DNA of 64,000 nucleotides from Novosphingobium barchaimii LL02 (GTDB taxonomy: Bacteria; Pseudomonadota; Alphaproteobacteria; Sphingomonadales; Sphingomonadaceae): contig NZ_KQ130452.1 of the NCBI RefSeq assembly GCF_001046635.1, forward strand, positions 1,166,668 through 1,230,667, given 5' to 3'. The notes under the pieces were generated by a model. That model saw only the letters and a program-made list of their open reading frames with translations. It made no database searches and was not told where the DNA came from. The position numbers were made by a program, and so were the translations under genes. Positions 8,003 through 17,461 of the stretch are shown piece by piece; the first letter of the stretch is position 1, and each line of letters begins with the position of its first letter.

Positions 8003-10048
8003 TTGAAACATATCCCGTGGATCATTCTCGCCCTGATCGGCGCGGCGTGCCTTGCCGTTCTGGCAACGGTGCGCGGCGAACAGATCAACGCGCTGTGGAT
8101 CGTCGTCGCCGCGGTGAGCACGTTCCTTGTCGCCTATCGCTATTACGCCCTGTTCATCGCGCAGTACGTCATGAAACTGGATGGCAGGCGCGCCACTCCG
8201 GCCCATTACCGCGCCGACGGCATGGACTATGTGCCCACCGACAGGCGTGTGCTGTTCGGCCACCACTTCGCCGCCATCGCCGGGGCAGGCCCGCTTGTCG
8301 GCCCTGTGCTGGCGGCACAGATGGGCTATCTGCCGGGCACGCTCTGGATCATCGCGGGCGTCGTGGTGGCGGGCGCGGTGCAGGACTTCATGGTCCTGTT
8401 CATCTCGATGCGCCGCGACGGCAAGTCTCTGGGCGAACTCGTGCGCATGGAAATGGGCGCGGTGGCCGGCACCATCGCCCTGGCCGGCGCTTTCCTCATC
8501 ATGGTCATCATTCTGGCGGTGCTGGCGCTGATCGTGGTGCGGGCGCTGGCGGAAAGCCCGTGGGGCATGTTCACCGTCGCCGCCACGATCCCGCTGGCGC
8601 TGATGATGGGCGCATACACGCGCTGGATCAGACCGGGCCGGGTGGGAGAAGTGTCGATCCTGGGCTTCGTGGGCCTGATCGCGGCCATCGTCTACGGGCA
8701 GGCCGTGGCAGCATCGCCGTTCTGGGGACCGCTATTCACCTTCACTCCCGAGCAGCTGTGCTGGATTCTGATCGGCTACGGCGCCCTCGCCTCACTGTTG
8801 CCGGTATGGCTGCTGCTGGCCCCGCGCGACTATCTTTCGACGTTCCTCAAGATCGGCGCGATCAGCGCGCTGGCGGTGGGCATCGTTATCATGGCGCCGC
8901 CGCTGCGAATGCCGCCGCTCACCCAGTTCATCGGCGGCGGAGGCCCCGCGTGGTCGGGCGCCCTGTTCCCGTTCCTGTTCATCACCATCGCCTGCGGTGC
9001 GGTCTCCGGCTTCCATGCCCTGATCGCCAGCGGCACCACGCCCAAACTGATCGCCACTGAGACCGACGCCCCCTTCATCGGCTACGGCGCGATGTTGATG
9101 GAGGCCTTTGTGGCGATCATGGCGCTGGTGGGCGCCTCGATCCTCGATCCGGGCATCTACTTCGCCATGAACAGCCCCGCCGCCGTGCTGGGCACCGACG
9201 CGGTCAGCGCCGCTCATGCCGTGACCGCGATGGGCTTCCCGGTTTCCGCCGACCTGCTGGTCCAGACCGCGCGCGACGTAGGCGAACACACCATCGTCTC
9301 ACGCACCGGGGGCGCGCCCACGCTGGCCGTCGCCATGGCCGAAATCTTCAGCCACGTCGCCGGCGGCTCGGCGATGAAAGCGTTCTGGTATCACTTCGCG
9401 ATCCTGTTCGAGGCGCTGTTCATCCTCACTGCCGTTGACGCCGGCACCCGCGCCGGACGCTTCATGCTGCAGGACCTGATCGGGCTGGCCGTGCCCTCGT
9501 TCCGGGCGGGAACTTCGTTCCTGCCGGGCGTGGTGGCGACCGGGCTTTGCGTGGCGAGCTGGGGGTTCTTCCTCTACCAGGGCGTCACCGACCCGCTGGG
9601 CGGCGTGAACACGCTGTGGCCGGTGTTCGGTATCTCGAACCAGATGCTTGCCGCCGTGGCGCTGATGCTTTCAACCGTGGTGCTGTTCCGCATGAAGCAG
9701 CAGCGCTTTGCCTGGGTGACGGTGGTGCCCACGGTCTGGCTGCTGATCTGCACCCTGAGCGCAGGCACCCTGAAACTGCTGTCGAGCGATCCCACGGTCG
9801 GCTTTCTCGCCCATGCCCGCAAGTTTGCGGACGCGGTTTCGGCCGGGCAGGTTCTGGCCCCGGCCAAGTCGATGGAGCAGATGGAGGCGATCGTATTCAA
9901 CGACCGCGTCGATGCAGGGCTTTGCGTGTTGTTCCTGTTCGTGGTGATCTCGCTAATGGGCTTCACGGTCCGCACCTGCCTCGCCGCCTTGCGGGAGGAT
10001 CGGCCGACGGTGAACGAAATGCCCGCACAGATGGTCCCGGCGGAATGA
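8003..10048 (+). CDS. cstA: Carbon starvation protein A, pyruvate/peptide transporter
   Basis: A 681-residue polytopic inner-membrane protein, close to the 701 residues of E. coli CstA. The segment VPTDRRVLFGHHFAAIAGAGPLVGPVLAAQMGYLPG is the family signature, and GAVSGFHALIASGTTPKLI is also characteristic. At least 15 hydrophobic segments are visible. The family imports pyruvate and possibly peptides during carbon starvation. The start is TTG with GGAG about 9 bases upstream. The stop overlaps the ATG of ybdD by 4 bases (ATGA), the classic cstA-ybdD arrangement. No LytS/LytT-like regulator is nearby. Confidence 0.95.
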   Translation: MKHIPWIILALIGAACLAVLATVRGEQINALWIVVAAVSTFLVAYRYYALFIAQYVMKLDGRRATPAHYRADGMDYVPTDRRVLFGHHFAAIAGAGPLVGPVLAAQMGYLPGTLWIIAGVVVAGAVQDFMVLFISMRRDGKSLGELVRMEMGAVAGTIALAGAFLIMVIILAVLALIVVRALAESPWGMFTVAATIPLALMMGAYTRWIRPGRVGEVSILGFVGLIAAIVYGQAVAASPFWGPLFTFTPEQLCWILIGYGALASLLPVWLLLAPRDYLSTFLKIGAISALAVGIVIMAPPLRMPPLTQFIGGGGPAWSGALFPFLFITIACGAVSGFHALIASGTTPKLIATETDAPFIGYGAMLMEAFVAIMALVGASILDPGIYFAMNSPAAVLGTDAVSAAHAVTAMGFPVSADLLVQTARDVGEHTIVSRTGGAPTLAVAMAEIFSHVAGGSAMKAFWYHFAILFEALFILTAVDAGTRAGRFMLQDLIGLAVPSFRAGTSFLPGVVATGLCVASWGFFLYQGVTDPLGGVNTLWPVFGISNQMLAAVALMLSTVVLFRMKQQRFAWVTVVPTVWLLICTLSAGTLKLLSSDPTVGFLAHARKFADAVSAGQVLAPAKSMEQMEAIVFNDRVDAGLCVLFLFVVISLMGFTVRTCLAALREDRPTVNEMPAQMVPAE

Positions 10049-10230
10049 GCGGGTTCTTCAAACGCCTGCGGGAGACCGCCCGCCTCATGGTCGGCCAGCC
10101 GCCTTACGAGGTCTATCTCGCCCACATGGTGAAGCACCACCCCGGCACCCCGCCACTGGACCGCGTGGCGTTCTTCCGCAACCGGGAGAACGCCCGCTTC
10201 AGCGGCGCGGGCGGGGGAAAATGTTGTTGA
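10045..10230 (+). CDS. ybdD: YbdD/YjiX family small protein
   Basis: A 61-residue protein, MSGFFKRLRETARLMVGQPPYEVYLAHM, then HPGTPPLDRVAFFRNRENARF. This is the short YbdD (DUF466) family that is found immediately after cstA and is needed for its transport activity in E. coli. The ATG overlaps the cstA stop in ATGA, so translation is coupled. The protein ends in a Cys-Cys pair. A strong inverted repeat that may act as terminator follows 18 bases after the stop. Confidence 0.9.
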   Translation: MSGFFKRLRETARLMVGQPPYEVYLAHMVKHHPGTPPLDRVAFFRNRENARFSGAGGGKCC

Positions 10231-10247
10231 ATTCTGCCCAAGGATAA

Positions 10248-10335
10248 CCCCCACCTCCGCTCATCCTGAGCTTGTCGAAGGATCACAGCGCAGTGCCAGC
10301 ATCCTTCGACAGGCTCAGGATGAGCGGGGGTGGGG
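10248..10335. repeat. REP-like inverted repeat, probable bidirectional terminator
   Basis: Two arms of about 35 bases (10248-10283 and 10301-10335) with only a few mismatches and a 17-base loop lie between the convergent ybdD and enoyl-CoA hydratase genes. Each arm contains the core CTCATCCTGAG-C-TGTCGAAGGAT, a sequence I recall as a frequent intergenic repeat in sphingomonads and other alphaproteobacteria. Only one copy is seen in this window. Confidence 0.7.
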
Positions 10336-10353
10336 TTACGGAAAAGTGAAGCG

Positions 10354-11136
10354 TTACTGCCCCTTGAACACCGGCTTGCGCTTTTCGAGGAATGAGTTGA
10401 CGCCTTCGAGGAAGTCCTCGCTGCGCCCCGCCTCGCGCTGGTTCCTGCGCTCCGCCTGAAGCGCCGTCTCGAGGCTGGAATCGAGCGCGTCCCAGGCCAT
10501 CCGCTTGATCATACCCAACGAACGCGGCCCGCGCGCCAGAGCCTTTGCCAGCTTCATCGCCTCGGCATCGAGGTCCGCATCGGGCACCACCTTCGTCGCC
10601 AGCCCCCAATCGAGCGCGGTCTTGGCATCGACCTTCTCTCCCAGCAGCATCATCTGCATCGCGCGCACCCGGCCCACCGCCTGCGCCAGCAGGTATGTGG
10701 CGCCGCCATCAGGCACCAGCCCGACATGGCAGAAGGCGCAGAAGAAGTACGAACCCTCGGCCATCAGCACCACGTCACCCGCCGCTGCAAGGCCTGCGCC
10801 GAAGCCAGCCGCAGCGCCGCGAATCGCGGTCACCACCGGCTGCTCCATGGTCTTGATCGCCATAATGACCGGGTTGAACGCGCGGTCCAGCTGTCCGCCG
10901 ATGTCGCGCAGCGGATCGGCGAGCATGTCCTGCGCCGCAGCAAGGTTCGCGCCCGAACAGAACCCCTTGCCCTCACCGGTGAGCAGCACCGCGCGGGCAC
11001 CGCGCGCCGCTTCGTCGAGGGCGTGGACCATCTCGTGACCCATCGCCTCGGTCACGCCGTTCATGGTTTTGGGATCGTTCAGAGAAATGCGCGCGACGCC
11101 GTCCTCCAGCGAATAGAGGATGTGCTCGTAAGTCAT
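10354..11136 (-). CDS. Enoyl-CoA hydratase/isomerase family protein
   Basis: A 260-residue crotonase-fold protein. It has RISLNDPKTMNGVTEAM at the N-terminus, the oxyanion-hole strand AVLLTGEGKGFCSGANL, and AIRGAAAGFGAGLAAAGDVVLMAEGS with GLVPDGGATYLL. The usual glutamates of true enoyl-CoA hydratases are not evident at the GLVPDGG site (aspartate there), so isomerase (PaaG-like) or another acyl-CoA activity is possible. It lies 29 bases downstream of a nitronate monooxygenase-like gene on the same strand; both genes are common in acyl-CoA or ring-degradation operons. Confidence 0.85.
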   Translation of the reverse strand: MTYEHILYSLEDGVARISLNDPKTMNGVTEAMGHEMVHALDEAARGARAVLLTGEGKGFCSGANLAAAQDMLADPLRDIGGQLDRAFNPVIMAIKTMEQPVVTAIRGAAAGFGAGLAAAGDVVLMAEGSYFFCAFCHVGLVPDGGATYLLAQAVGRVRAMQMMLLGEKVDAKTALDWGLATKVVPDADLDAEAMKLAKALARGPRSLGMIKRMAWDALDSSLETALQAERRNQREAGRSEDFLEGVNSFLEKRKPVFKGQ

Positions 11137-11165
11137 GGGGATTCCTCTCCAGTGATCGCCGGGTT

Positions 11166-12206
<1,041 letters not shown>

Positions 12207-12291
12207 CTATGCCATGGGGCGCGGGCCTTCAAGGCGGCGATGGCCCTCCCCCGGCCAAACCGTTTGAGCATCGTGGCAGCGAACGCGCAAA

Positions 12292-12307
12292 GGCCCGGCG
12301 CCGGGCC
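12292..12307 (-). terminator. Perfect GC palindrome downstream of the RNA helicase
   Basis: GGCCCGGCGCCGGGCC is a 16-base perfect palindrome about 75 bases after the helicase stop. On the minus strand it is followed by TTTGCG only, so it is a weak terminator candidate. The rest of the 240-base gap (12147-12383) shows no gene. Confidence 0.4.
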
Positions 12308-12383
12308 GTCAGATGCGCCCCGTCGAGAGCGCGAGCCCTTTTTTCGCGTCAGTCGCCGGGCGTTTCGCCCGGCCGACCGCCTA

Positions 12384-13874
12384 TTAAAGGGCCGAGACGT
12401 GAAGGAAGTTGGGCACCGGGCCGTTCCAGCTGCCGTCGTCGCGGGCCACCGGCTCGGCATCACGGCGGCGTCCGCCACGGCTGGAAGCGGGAGCAGAGGC
12501 CGGAGCGCTGGGCGCAGGCGTTTCCGCTCGTACTTCGCGCCGGGGGTCCTCGGCACGCGGTTGACGGCGCGCGGTCCGCGCGGGGCGTTCCTCACGCTTG
12601 GGCGCGGCTTCGGGCTGTTCGGCGACTTCACGCGGCTCGGCCGCTTCGGTCTTGGCAGGAGCCTCGCGCCGGGCGCGCGGTTCGCGCCTGGGCTTTTCCT
12701 CGCGGGCAGGCTTGGCCGCACGCGCGGGCTTTTCCTCATGGGCTTCGGCCGTGTCGCCAAGGCCAAGCTCATAGATCGGGATCGGGCCGCCGGTCAGCTT
12801 CTCTACGTTGGCGATCGCCTCGGCGTCCTCGGGTGCAACGAAGGTGAAGGCGCGGCCCGTCGCTCCGCCGCGGCCGGTGCGGCCGATGCGGTGGACGTAG
12901 TCGTCCGGATGCCAGGGAGTGTCGAAATTGAAGACGTGGCTTACGCCCTTCACGTCGAGGCCGCGCGCGGCGACGTCGGAAGCGCAAAGGATGCTGATCT
13001 CACCGGCCTTGAACCGTTCCAGTTCCGCGTTGCGCGAAGCCTGGTCCATGTCGCCGTGGATTTCGCCGGCCGAGAAACCGTAGCTCTTCAGGCTCTTGGC
13101 CAGTTCGCGCACAGTGGTCTTGCGGTTGGCGAAGACGATCGCGGTGGTGACGTTATCCGTCTTCAGCAGTTCGCGCAGGACTTCACGCTTCTTGCGCGAA
13201 GGCACGGCGACTTTGTGCTGGACGATACTGGTGTTGTTCGACGCCGGACGGGCGACTTCGATGTACTTCGGGTTCGTCAGAAATCGGTCGGCCAGCTTCT
13301 TGATGACCGGCGGCATCGTTGCCGAGAACAGCAGCGTCTGGCGATTGGCCGGCAGCTTGGAGCAGATCGTCTCGATGTCGGGGATGAAGCCCATGTCGAG
13401 CATGCGGTCGGCTTCGTCGATGACCAGCAGTTCGCAGCCGGTGAGCATGATCTTGCCGCGCTCGAACAGGTCCATCAGGCGGCCCGGCGTGGCGATCAGC
13501 ACATCGACACCGGCGGACAGCGCCTTGAGCTGGTCACCCATCTGCACGCCGCCGATCAGCAGCGCCATCTTGAGGTCGTGGTTCTTGCCGTACTTCTCGA
13601 AGTTCTCCGCGACCTGCGCGGCGAGTTCGCGCGTAGGTTCGAGGATCAGCGAGCGCGGCATCAGCGCGCGGCGGCGACCATGACCGAGGATGTCGATCAT
13701 CGGCAGCACGAAAGCCGCGGTCTTGCCGGTTCCCGTCTGCGCAATGCCGATGATGTCCTTCATCATCAGCACGGGCGGGATCGTCTGCGCCTGGATCGGA
13801 GTCGGCTCGGTATAACCCGCAGTCTCGACCGCTTGGAGCAATTCGTTCGACAGGCCGAGATCGGCAAAGCTCAT
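12384..13874 (-). CDS. DEAD-box RNA helicase, RhlE-like
   Basis: A 496-residue ATP-dependent RNA helicase. Q motif FADLGLSNELLQAVETAGYTEPTPIQ, motif I AQTGTGKT, motif II in LLVIDEADRMLDMGF, motif III SAT and motif VI HRIGRTGRGG are all present. The last 130 residues are an Ala/Arg/Pro/Glu-rich disordered tail of the kind RhlE proteins use to bind RNA. It probably helps in rRNA maturation or mRNA decay at low temperature. I chose the ATG at 13874 because the family begins MSFADLGL; a TTG 33 bases upstream is possible. The leader contains a perfect 16-base palindrome. Confidence 0.92.
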   Translation of the reverse strand: MSFADLGLSNELLQAVETAGYTEPTPIQAQTIPPVLMMKDIIGIAQTGTGKTAAFVLPMIDILGHGRRRALMPRSLILEPTRELAAQVAENFEKYGKNHDLKMALLIGGVQMGDQLKALSAGVDVLIATPGRLMDLFERGKIMLTGCELLVIDEADRMLDMGFIPDIETICSKLPANRQTLLFSATMPPVIKKLADRFLTNPKYIEVARPASNNTSIVQHKVAVPSRKKREVLRELLKTDNVTTAIVFANRKTTVRELAKSLKSYGFSAGEIHGDMDQASRNAELERFKAGEISILCASDVAARGLDVKGVSHVFNFDTPWHPDDYVHRIGRTGRGGATGRAFTFVAPEDAEAIANVEKLTGGPIPIYELGLGDTAEAHEEKPARAAKPAREEKPRREPRARREAPAKTEAAEPREVAEQPEAAPKREERPARTARRQPRAEDPRREVRAETPAPSAPASAPASSRGGRRRDAEPVARDDGSWNGPVPNFLHVSAL

Positions 13875-13883
13875 AAGCGTATG

Positions 13884-13899
13884 GTTTTTCCGGAAAAAC
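13884..13899. promoter_or_regulatory. Palindrome in the leader of the RNA helicase gene
   Basis: GTTTTTCCGGAAAAAC is a perfect 16-base palindrome 9 bases upstream of the helicase ATG. It could be an operator or an RNA hairpin covering the ribosome site; no clear Shine-Dalgarno sequence is visible for this gene. Confidence 0.5.
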
Positions 13900-14041
13900 T
13901 TGGTCAATGGGGCGACATGCGATCAGGAGGAGCATGCGCTCGTCAAGACACCTGTTGCGCGACAGTGCGCCCTTCGCGGGAAACGCCCCGAAAGTCAAGG
14001 AATTCCGGGTTTGCCGGTTTCGACACTCCGCCGACGCGCGT

Positions 14042-14653
14042 TCAGCGATCCTGTTCGATCAGTTCGCGGATGCGGGTGAGCTTGCAGTTCATGCCGCTGC
14101 GCGACAGCAATGTGTCACGGTCCACGCAGAGCCGTCCGTCCGGGATGTCCTCCAGAAGGAAGCCCGAATAGAAGTCCCGCGCTCGGCAGGAACGGTCGAG
14201 TTCGGCGCTGACGACGCGCCGGTCGCGCATGAACAGCAGCAGGCGATTGGCACGGTCGGGCCGCACGCTGGCTATGCCCGCGACCGGCAGGCAATTGCCG
14301 ATCTTGCGCTCGGTGATCTGCGGCATACCGCCGTCGCCGTCGGGCATGCCCATGAACATCTCCGGCATCGGCACGGCGGATCGCGGGGTGATGCGGATGA
14401 TCATGCGCTGTTCGATGCGCACCTGCCAGGCATCTTGCGGCAGCGCATGGCTGAGCAGGCTTACCGGGAAAGGCGAATCGGAGGGGAGCCCCGGAATTTC
14501 ATACTTCGGCCAGGCATGGGCCTTTGGCGGGATTTCCGCAGGCGCCTGCTCACCCTGCGCCCGGACGTCATCCGCGCGCGGCGCTACGTCGGTCGCGCCC
14601 GCTGCGGGAAGCAGCAGGAGGATGGGATAGAACAGGACTGAGGCGAAATTCAT
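14042..14653 (-). CDS. Secreted protein of unknown function
   Basis: A 203-residue protein that I do not recognise. The N-terminus MNFASVLFYPILLLLPAAGA is a typical signal peptide. The mature part has four cysteines (in GNCLPVAG, DRSCRARDF, GRLCVDRD and GMNCKLTRI), suggesting two disulfides, and a methionine-rich stretch (VPMPEMFMGMPDGDGGMP). The Cys spacing and charged C-terminus suggest a soluble periplasmic protein. It is divergent from the FAD oxidase and lies upstream of the helicase on the same strand, with a 167-base gap. No function should be assigned. Confidence 0.7.
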   Translation of the reverse strand: MNFASVLFYPILLLLPAAGATDVAPRADDVRAQGEQAPAEIPPKAHAWPKYEIPGLPSDSPFPVSLLSHALPQDAWQVRIEQRMIIRITPRSAVPMPEMFMGMPDGDGGMPQITERKIGNCLPVAGIASVRPDRANRLLLFMRDRRVVSAELDRSCRARDFYSGFLLEDIPDGRLCVDRDTLLSRSGMNCKLTRIRELIEQDR

Positions 14654-14828
14654 TCTCGATAATGTCCCCGGATGCCGGACATGCCGACATGTCCCCCTTA
14701 TCGCAAGAGCTTGAACCGCCGCTTAACTCTCCGCGCATGACTGCCTTGCCGGGCGATGCATTTATGCCACTGGACGAGAAAGAGCCGCAGATGATGAAAC
14801 CGGCCGCGCCATGTGCCATATCGGCCCC

Positions 14829-16262
14829 ATGACCGCTTCACTCGCCTCCATCGACCCGTTTCTCGAAGACGCCCTTGCCCTGCTCGGGCCGCGCGGACTG
14901 ACATGCGACCCCGAACTTGTCTCGCCCTGGCTGACCGACTGGCGCGGGCGCTTCACCGGCAAGGCCCGCGCCCTCGCCTCGCCCGCGAATGTCGAGGAAC
15001 TCTCGCAGCTCGTGCGGCTTTGCGGCCAGCACGGCGTGCCGATCGTGCCGCAGGGCGGAAACTCCGGCATGTCGGGCGGCGCCACGCCCGACCAGACGGG
15101 TGAGGCCCTGCTCCTCTCGCTGCGCCGGATGAACCATATCCGCGAGATCGACGCCGAAGCGGGCCGCGTCACCTGCGAGGCCGGCGTTGTCCTCCAGACG
15201 CTGCACGAAGCGGCGGAAGCACAGGACCTGCGCTTCCCGCTCACGCTGGGCGGCAAGGGGTCTGCGACCGTCGGCGGCCTCATATCCACCAACGCAGGCG
15301 GATCGCAGGTACTGCGCCACGGCTCAATGCGCGCGCTGGTGCTGGGGCTGGAGGCGGTGCTGGCCGACGGCCAGGTGTTCTCGGCGCTCACCCCGCTCAA
15401 GAAGGACAACCGGGGATTCGATCTGAAGCAGCTGCTCATAGGCTCGGAAGGCACGCTCGGCATCGTCACTGCCGCCACGCTACGGCTGCTTCCCGCCGTG
15501 GCCGAGCGCGTGGTGATCTGGGCCGGGGTTTCCTCCCTGCCCGCAGCCCGAACGCTGCTGCTCCACTGCGAGGCGATGGAGGGCGAGACGCTCGAAGGTT
15601 TCGAGGTCATGCCTCAGGCCAGCATCGACGCGGTGAAGGACCATATGCCCGCCGCCCGCGCCCCGCTGGAGGGCCGCCATGCGTGGCACGTCCTCATCGA
15701 AGTCGTCGCCGACCGCGCCGGCGCCGCGACCTTGCGCGAACGCTGCGAGGCGATGATGGCCGATGCCTTCGAGAAGGACCTGCTGGAAGACGCCGCGATG
15801 TCCGCCAGCGAAGCCCAGGCCGACGCCTTCTGGCTGATCCGCGAGACCGTCCCCGCGGCCGAACGCGCGCGCGGGCCGGCCGTCCAGCATGATATCTCCG
15901 TTCCGGTGGAGAAGATGCCGGCCTTTGTCGAGATTACCGCGCCCATGCTGGAGGCGGAATTCCCCGGCACCGAGGCGATCGCTTTCGGTCATCTGGGCGA
16001 CGGCAACGTCCACTACCACGTCATCGCGCCGCAGGTGACCGATGGAAAGGCGTGGAATGCGAACGAAGGCAAGGCGATCAGCCGCCGCGTCCATGATCTG
16101 GTGACGCAGTGGGGTGGCTCGATCTCGGCCGAGCACGGCATCGGCCAGCTCAAGCGCGACGAGCTGGTGCGACTGGGCGATCCGGCGGCGCTATATATGC
16201 TGCGTGCGGTGAAGCAGGCGCTCGATCCGCAAGGGCTGCTTAATCCGGGAAAATTGATCTAG
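14829..16262 (+). CDS. FAD-binding oxidoreductase, GlcD / D-2-hydroxyacid dehydrogenase type
   Basis: A 477-residue flavoprotein of the vanillyl-alcohol oxidase family. The FAD-binding loop VPQGGNSGMSGG and the STNAGGSQVLRHGSMR block lie in the N-terminal half. The C-terminal substrate domain has GHLGDGNVHYHV and SAEHGIGQLKRDELVRLG, whose histidines and glutamate are the metal/substrate signature of D-2-hydroxyglutarate and D-lactate dehydrogenases. It probably oxidises a D-2-hydroxy acid and passes electrons to an ETF or quinone. I took the ATG at 14829, matching family N-termini. The gene stands alone before sapC. Confidence 0.9.
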   Translation: MTASLASIDPFLEDALALLGPRGLTCDPELVSPWLTDWRGRFTGKARALASPANVEELSQLVRLCGQHGVPIVPQGGNSGMSGGATPDQTGEALLLSLRRMNHIREIDAEAGRVTCEAGVVLQTLHEAAEAQDLRFPLTLGGKGSATVGGLISTNAGGSQVLRHGSMRALVLGLEAVLADGQVFSALTPLKKDNRGFDLKQLLIGSEGTLGIVTAATLRLLPAVAERVVIWAGVSSLPAARTLLLHCEAMEGETLEGFEVMPQASIDAVKDHMPAARAPLEGRHAWHVLIEVVADRAGAATLRERCEAMMADAFEKDLLEDAAMSASEAQADAFWLIRETVPAAERARGPAVQHDISVPVEKMPAFVEITAPMLEAEFPGTEAIAFGHLGDGNVHYHVIAPQVTDGKAWNANEGKAISRRVHDLVTQWGGSISAEHGIGQLKRDELVRLGDPAALYMLRAVKQALDPQGLLNPGKLI

Positions 16263-16376
16263 CGTATTCATTGCAGGAATCCCCGAAACGGCGGGGAGCT
16301 GCGCTTGCGCGGCCGGGGCCTAGCCACTAAAGCCGGCGGCCTCTACAGATTACCCCACCTCGCGGAGAGTATCGCA

Positions 16377-17153
16377 ATGGCCAGCGCGCCTCAGAATCCT
16401 GCACTGCCCCTGTTCTACAAGGACCTCATTCCGCTTAATTCGCAGCAGCATGCGAACTGGAAGACCCGCGCCACCGACAAGGCCACCTGGCTTGTCGGGG
16501 TCAATTCGGTGCCGCTCACGGTTGAAGAGTTCCCCCAGGCTCAGCGCAACTTCCCGATCATCTTCACCGCCGGCCCCGACCCGATCCCGCTCGTGCTGAT
16601 GGGTATGAACGAGGGCGTGAACGTCTTCGTCGACGAGGACGGCATCGTGAACACGCCGATCTACATCCCCGCCTATGCGCGCCGCTACCCCTTCATGCTC
16701 GCCAAGCTGCGTAACGACGCTGACGAACTGTCGCTCTGCGTCGATCCGACTAGCGACCTGGTCGGCGAGATCGAGGAAGGCGAGGCCCTGTTCAATGAAG
16801 AAGGCCAGCCGAGCGACACCACCACCAACATGCTCAAGTTCTGCGAGAACTTCGAGATGGCCGGCACCAAGACCGCCAATTTCATGGCCGAGCTGCAAAA
16901 GCACAAGCTGCTGATGGACGGCGAGCTCAACATCGACCTCGGCAACGGCCAGCCGCCTTTCAACTATCGCGGCTTCCAGATGGTCGACGAGAACAAGCTG
17001 CGCGAAGTACGCGGCGACGTACTGCGCACATGGAACCAGAACGGCATGCTGCCGCTGATCTATGCTCACCTGTTCTCGCTTGACCTGGTTCGGGACATCT
17101 TCGGCCGCCAGGCAGGTCAGGGCAAGGTACCCAACATGCCGGTAAACGGCTGA
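16377..17153 (+). CDS. SapC family protein
   Basis: A 258-residue protein of the SapC family, named after an S-layer-associated gene product of Campylobacter. The block PLFYKDLIPLNSQQHANW at the start, then FPIIFTAGPDPIPLVLMG and YIPAYARRYPFML, are the family signatures. In sphingomonads and Caulobacter such genes often sit beside TonB receptors and flavin-dependent halogenase genes; here it stands alone. No signal peptide is visible. The ATG at 16377 follows CGGAGAG. The biochemical role is unknown. Confidence 0.85.
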   Translation: MASAPQNPALPLFYKDLIPLNSQQHANWKTRATDKATWLVGVNSVPLTVEEFPQAQRNFPIIFTAGPDPIPLVLMGMNEGVNVFVDEDGIVNTPIYIPAYARRYPFMLAKLRNDADELSLCVDPTSDLVGEIEEGEALFNEEGQPSDTTTNMLKFCENFEMAGTKTANFMAELQKHKLLMDGELNIDLGNGQPPFNYRGFQMVDENKLREVRGDVLRTWNQNGMLPLIYAHLFSLDLVRDIFGRQAGQGKVPNMPVNG

Positions 17154-17266
17154 TTTACCACGCATAGGGCGAGGCTTATGACACTTTTGTCACAGTCTCG
17201 TCCAATTCGCTGAGCAACGCTGATAGGTCTCTGGACATTTTTCATACCTGCTGCATGACGAATCGC

Positions 17267-17295
17267 TTGAAGTTTGAAAAATGGGTGCGTAAGTA
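17267..17295 (+). promoter_or_regulatory. Candidate promoter for the small RNA
   Basis: TTGAAG (17267-17272) and TAAGTA (17290-17295) are separated by 17 bases, consistent with a sigma-70-type promoter starting transcription near 17302. The preceding C makes CTTGAAG, which also resembles the -35 box of heat-shock sigma RpoH, but no good RpoH -10 box is seen. Confidence 0.4.
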
Positions 17296-17301
17296 GGTCT
17301 T

Positions 17302-17405
17302 GCCCGGCCGGCGCTACCCTCATGGCCCGTTCGGGTTGGTGCACTTCGTGCACCTCCTCCCTGAACCTTGGCCACCTCGCGCATCGCGCGAGGTGGTTTT
17401 TTATT
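17302..17405 (+). ncRNA. Candidate small RNA with exposed CCUCCUCCC and an intrinsic terminator
   Basis: No protein gene fits the 17154-17461 gap. From about 17302 the RNA would fold as a short CCCG-UUC-GGG hairpin, a GGUGCAC-UUC-GUGCACC hairpin (17338-17354), then CCUCCUCCC (17353-17361), mostly single-stranded, then a strong terminator. CCUCCUCCC is complementary to Shine-Dalgarno sequences and is the hallmark of the CcsR/cuckoo-type small RNAs of alphaproteobacteria. The 5' end is inferred from a promoter match; length about 100 bases. Family membership is inference. Confidence 0.6.
17372..17405 (+). terminator. Intrinsic terminator of the small RNA
   Basis: Perfect 11-base stem CCACCTCGCGC / GCGCGAGGTGG with an ATC loop followed by TTTTTTATT. 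The T run is on the plus strand, and no plus-strand protein gene ends within 200 bases, which supports a separate RNA gene. Confidence 0.9.
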
Positions 17406-17461
17406 GCCTACCACATTTTCAGGCTCTCTGATCGTTTTCAGGCCGCCTGAGTGGTGAGCGG

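Noticed and set aside
17190-17414. A 74-codon minus-strand ORF over the small RNA
   Set aside because: The CCTCCTCCC complement looks like a ribosome site on the minus strand but no start codon is suitably placed after it, and the terminator T run is on the plus strand.
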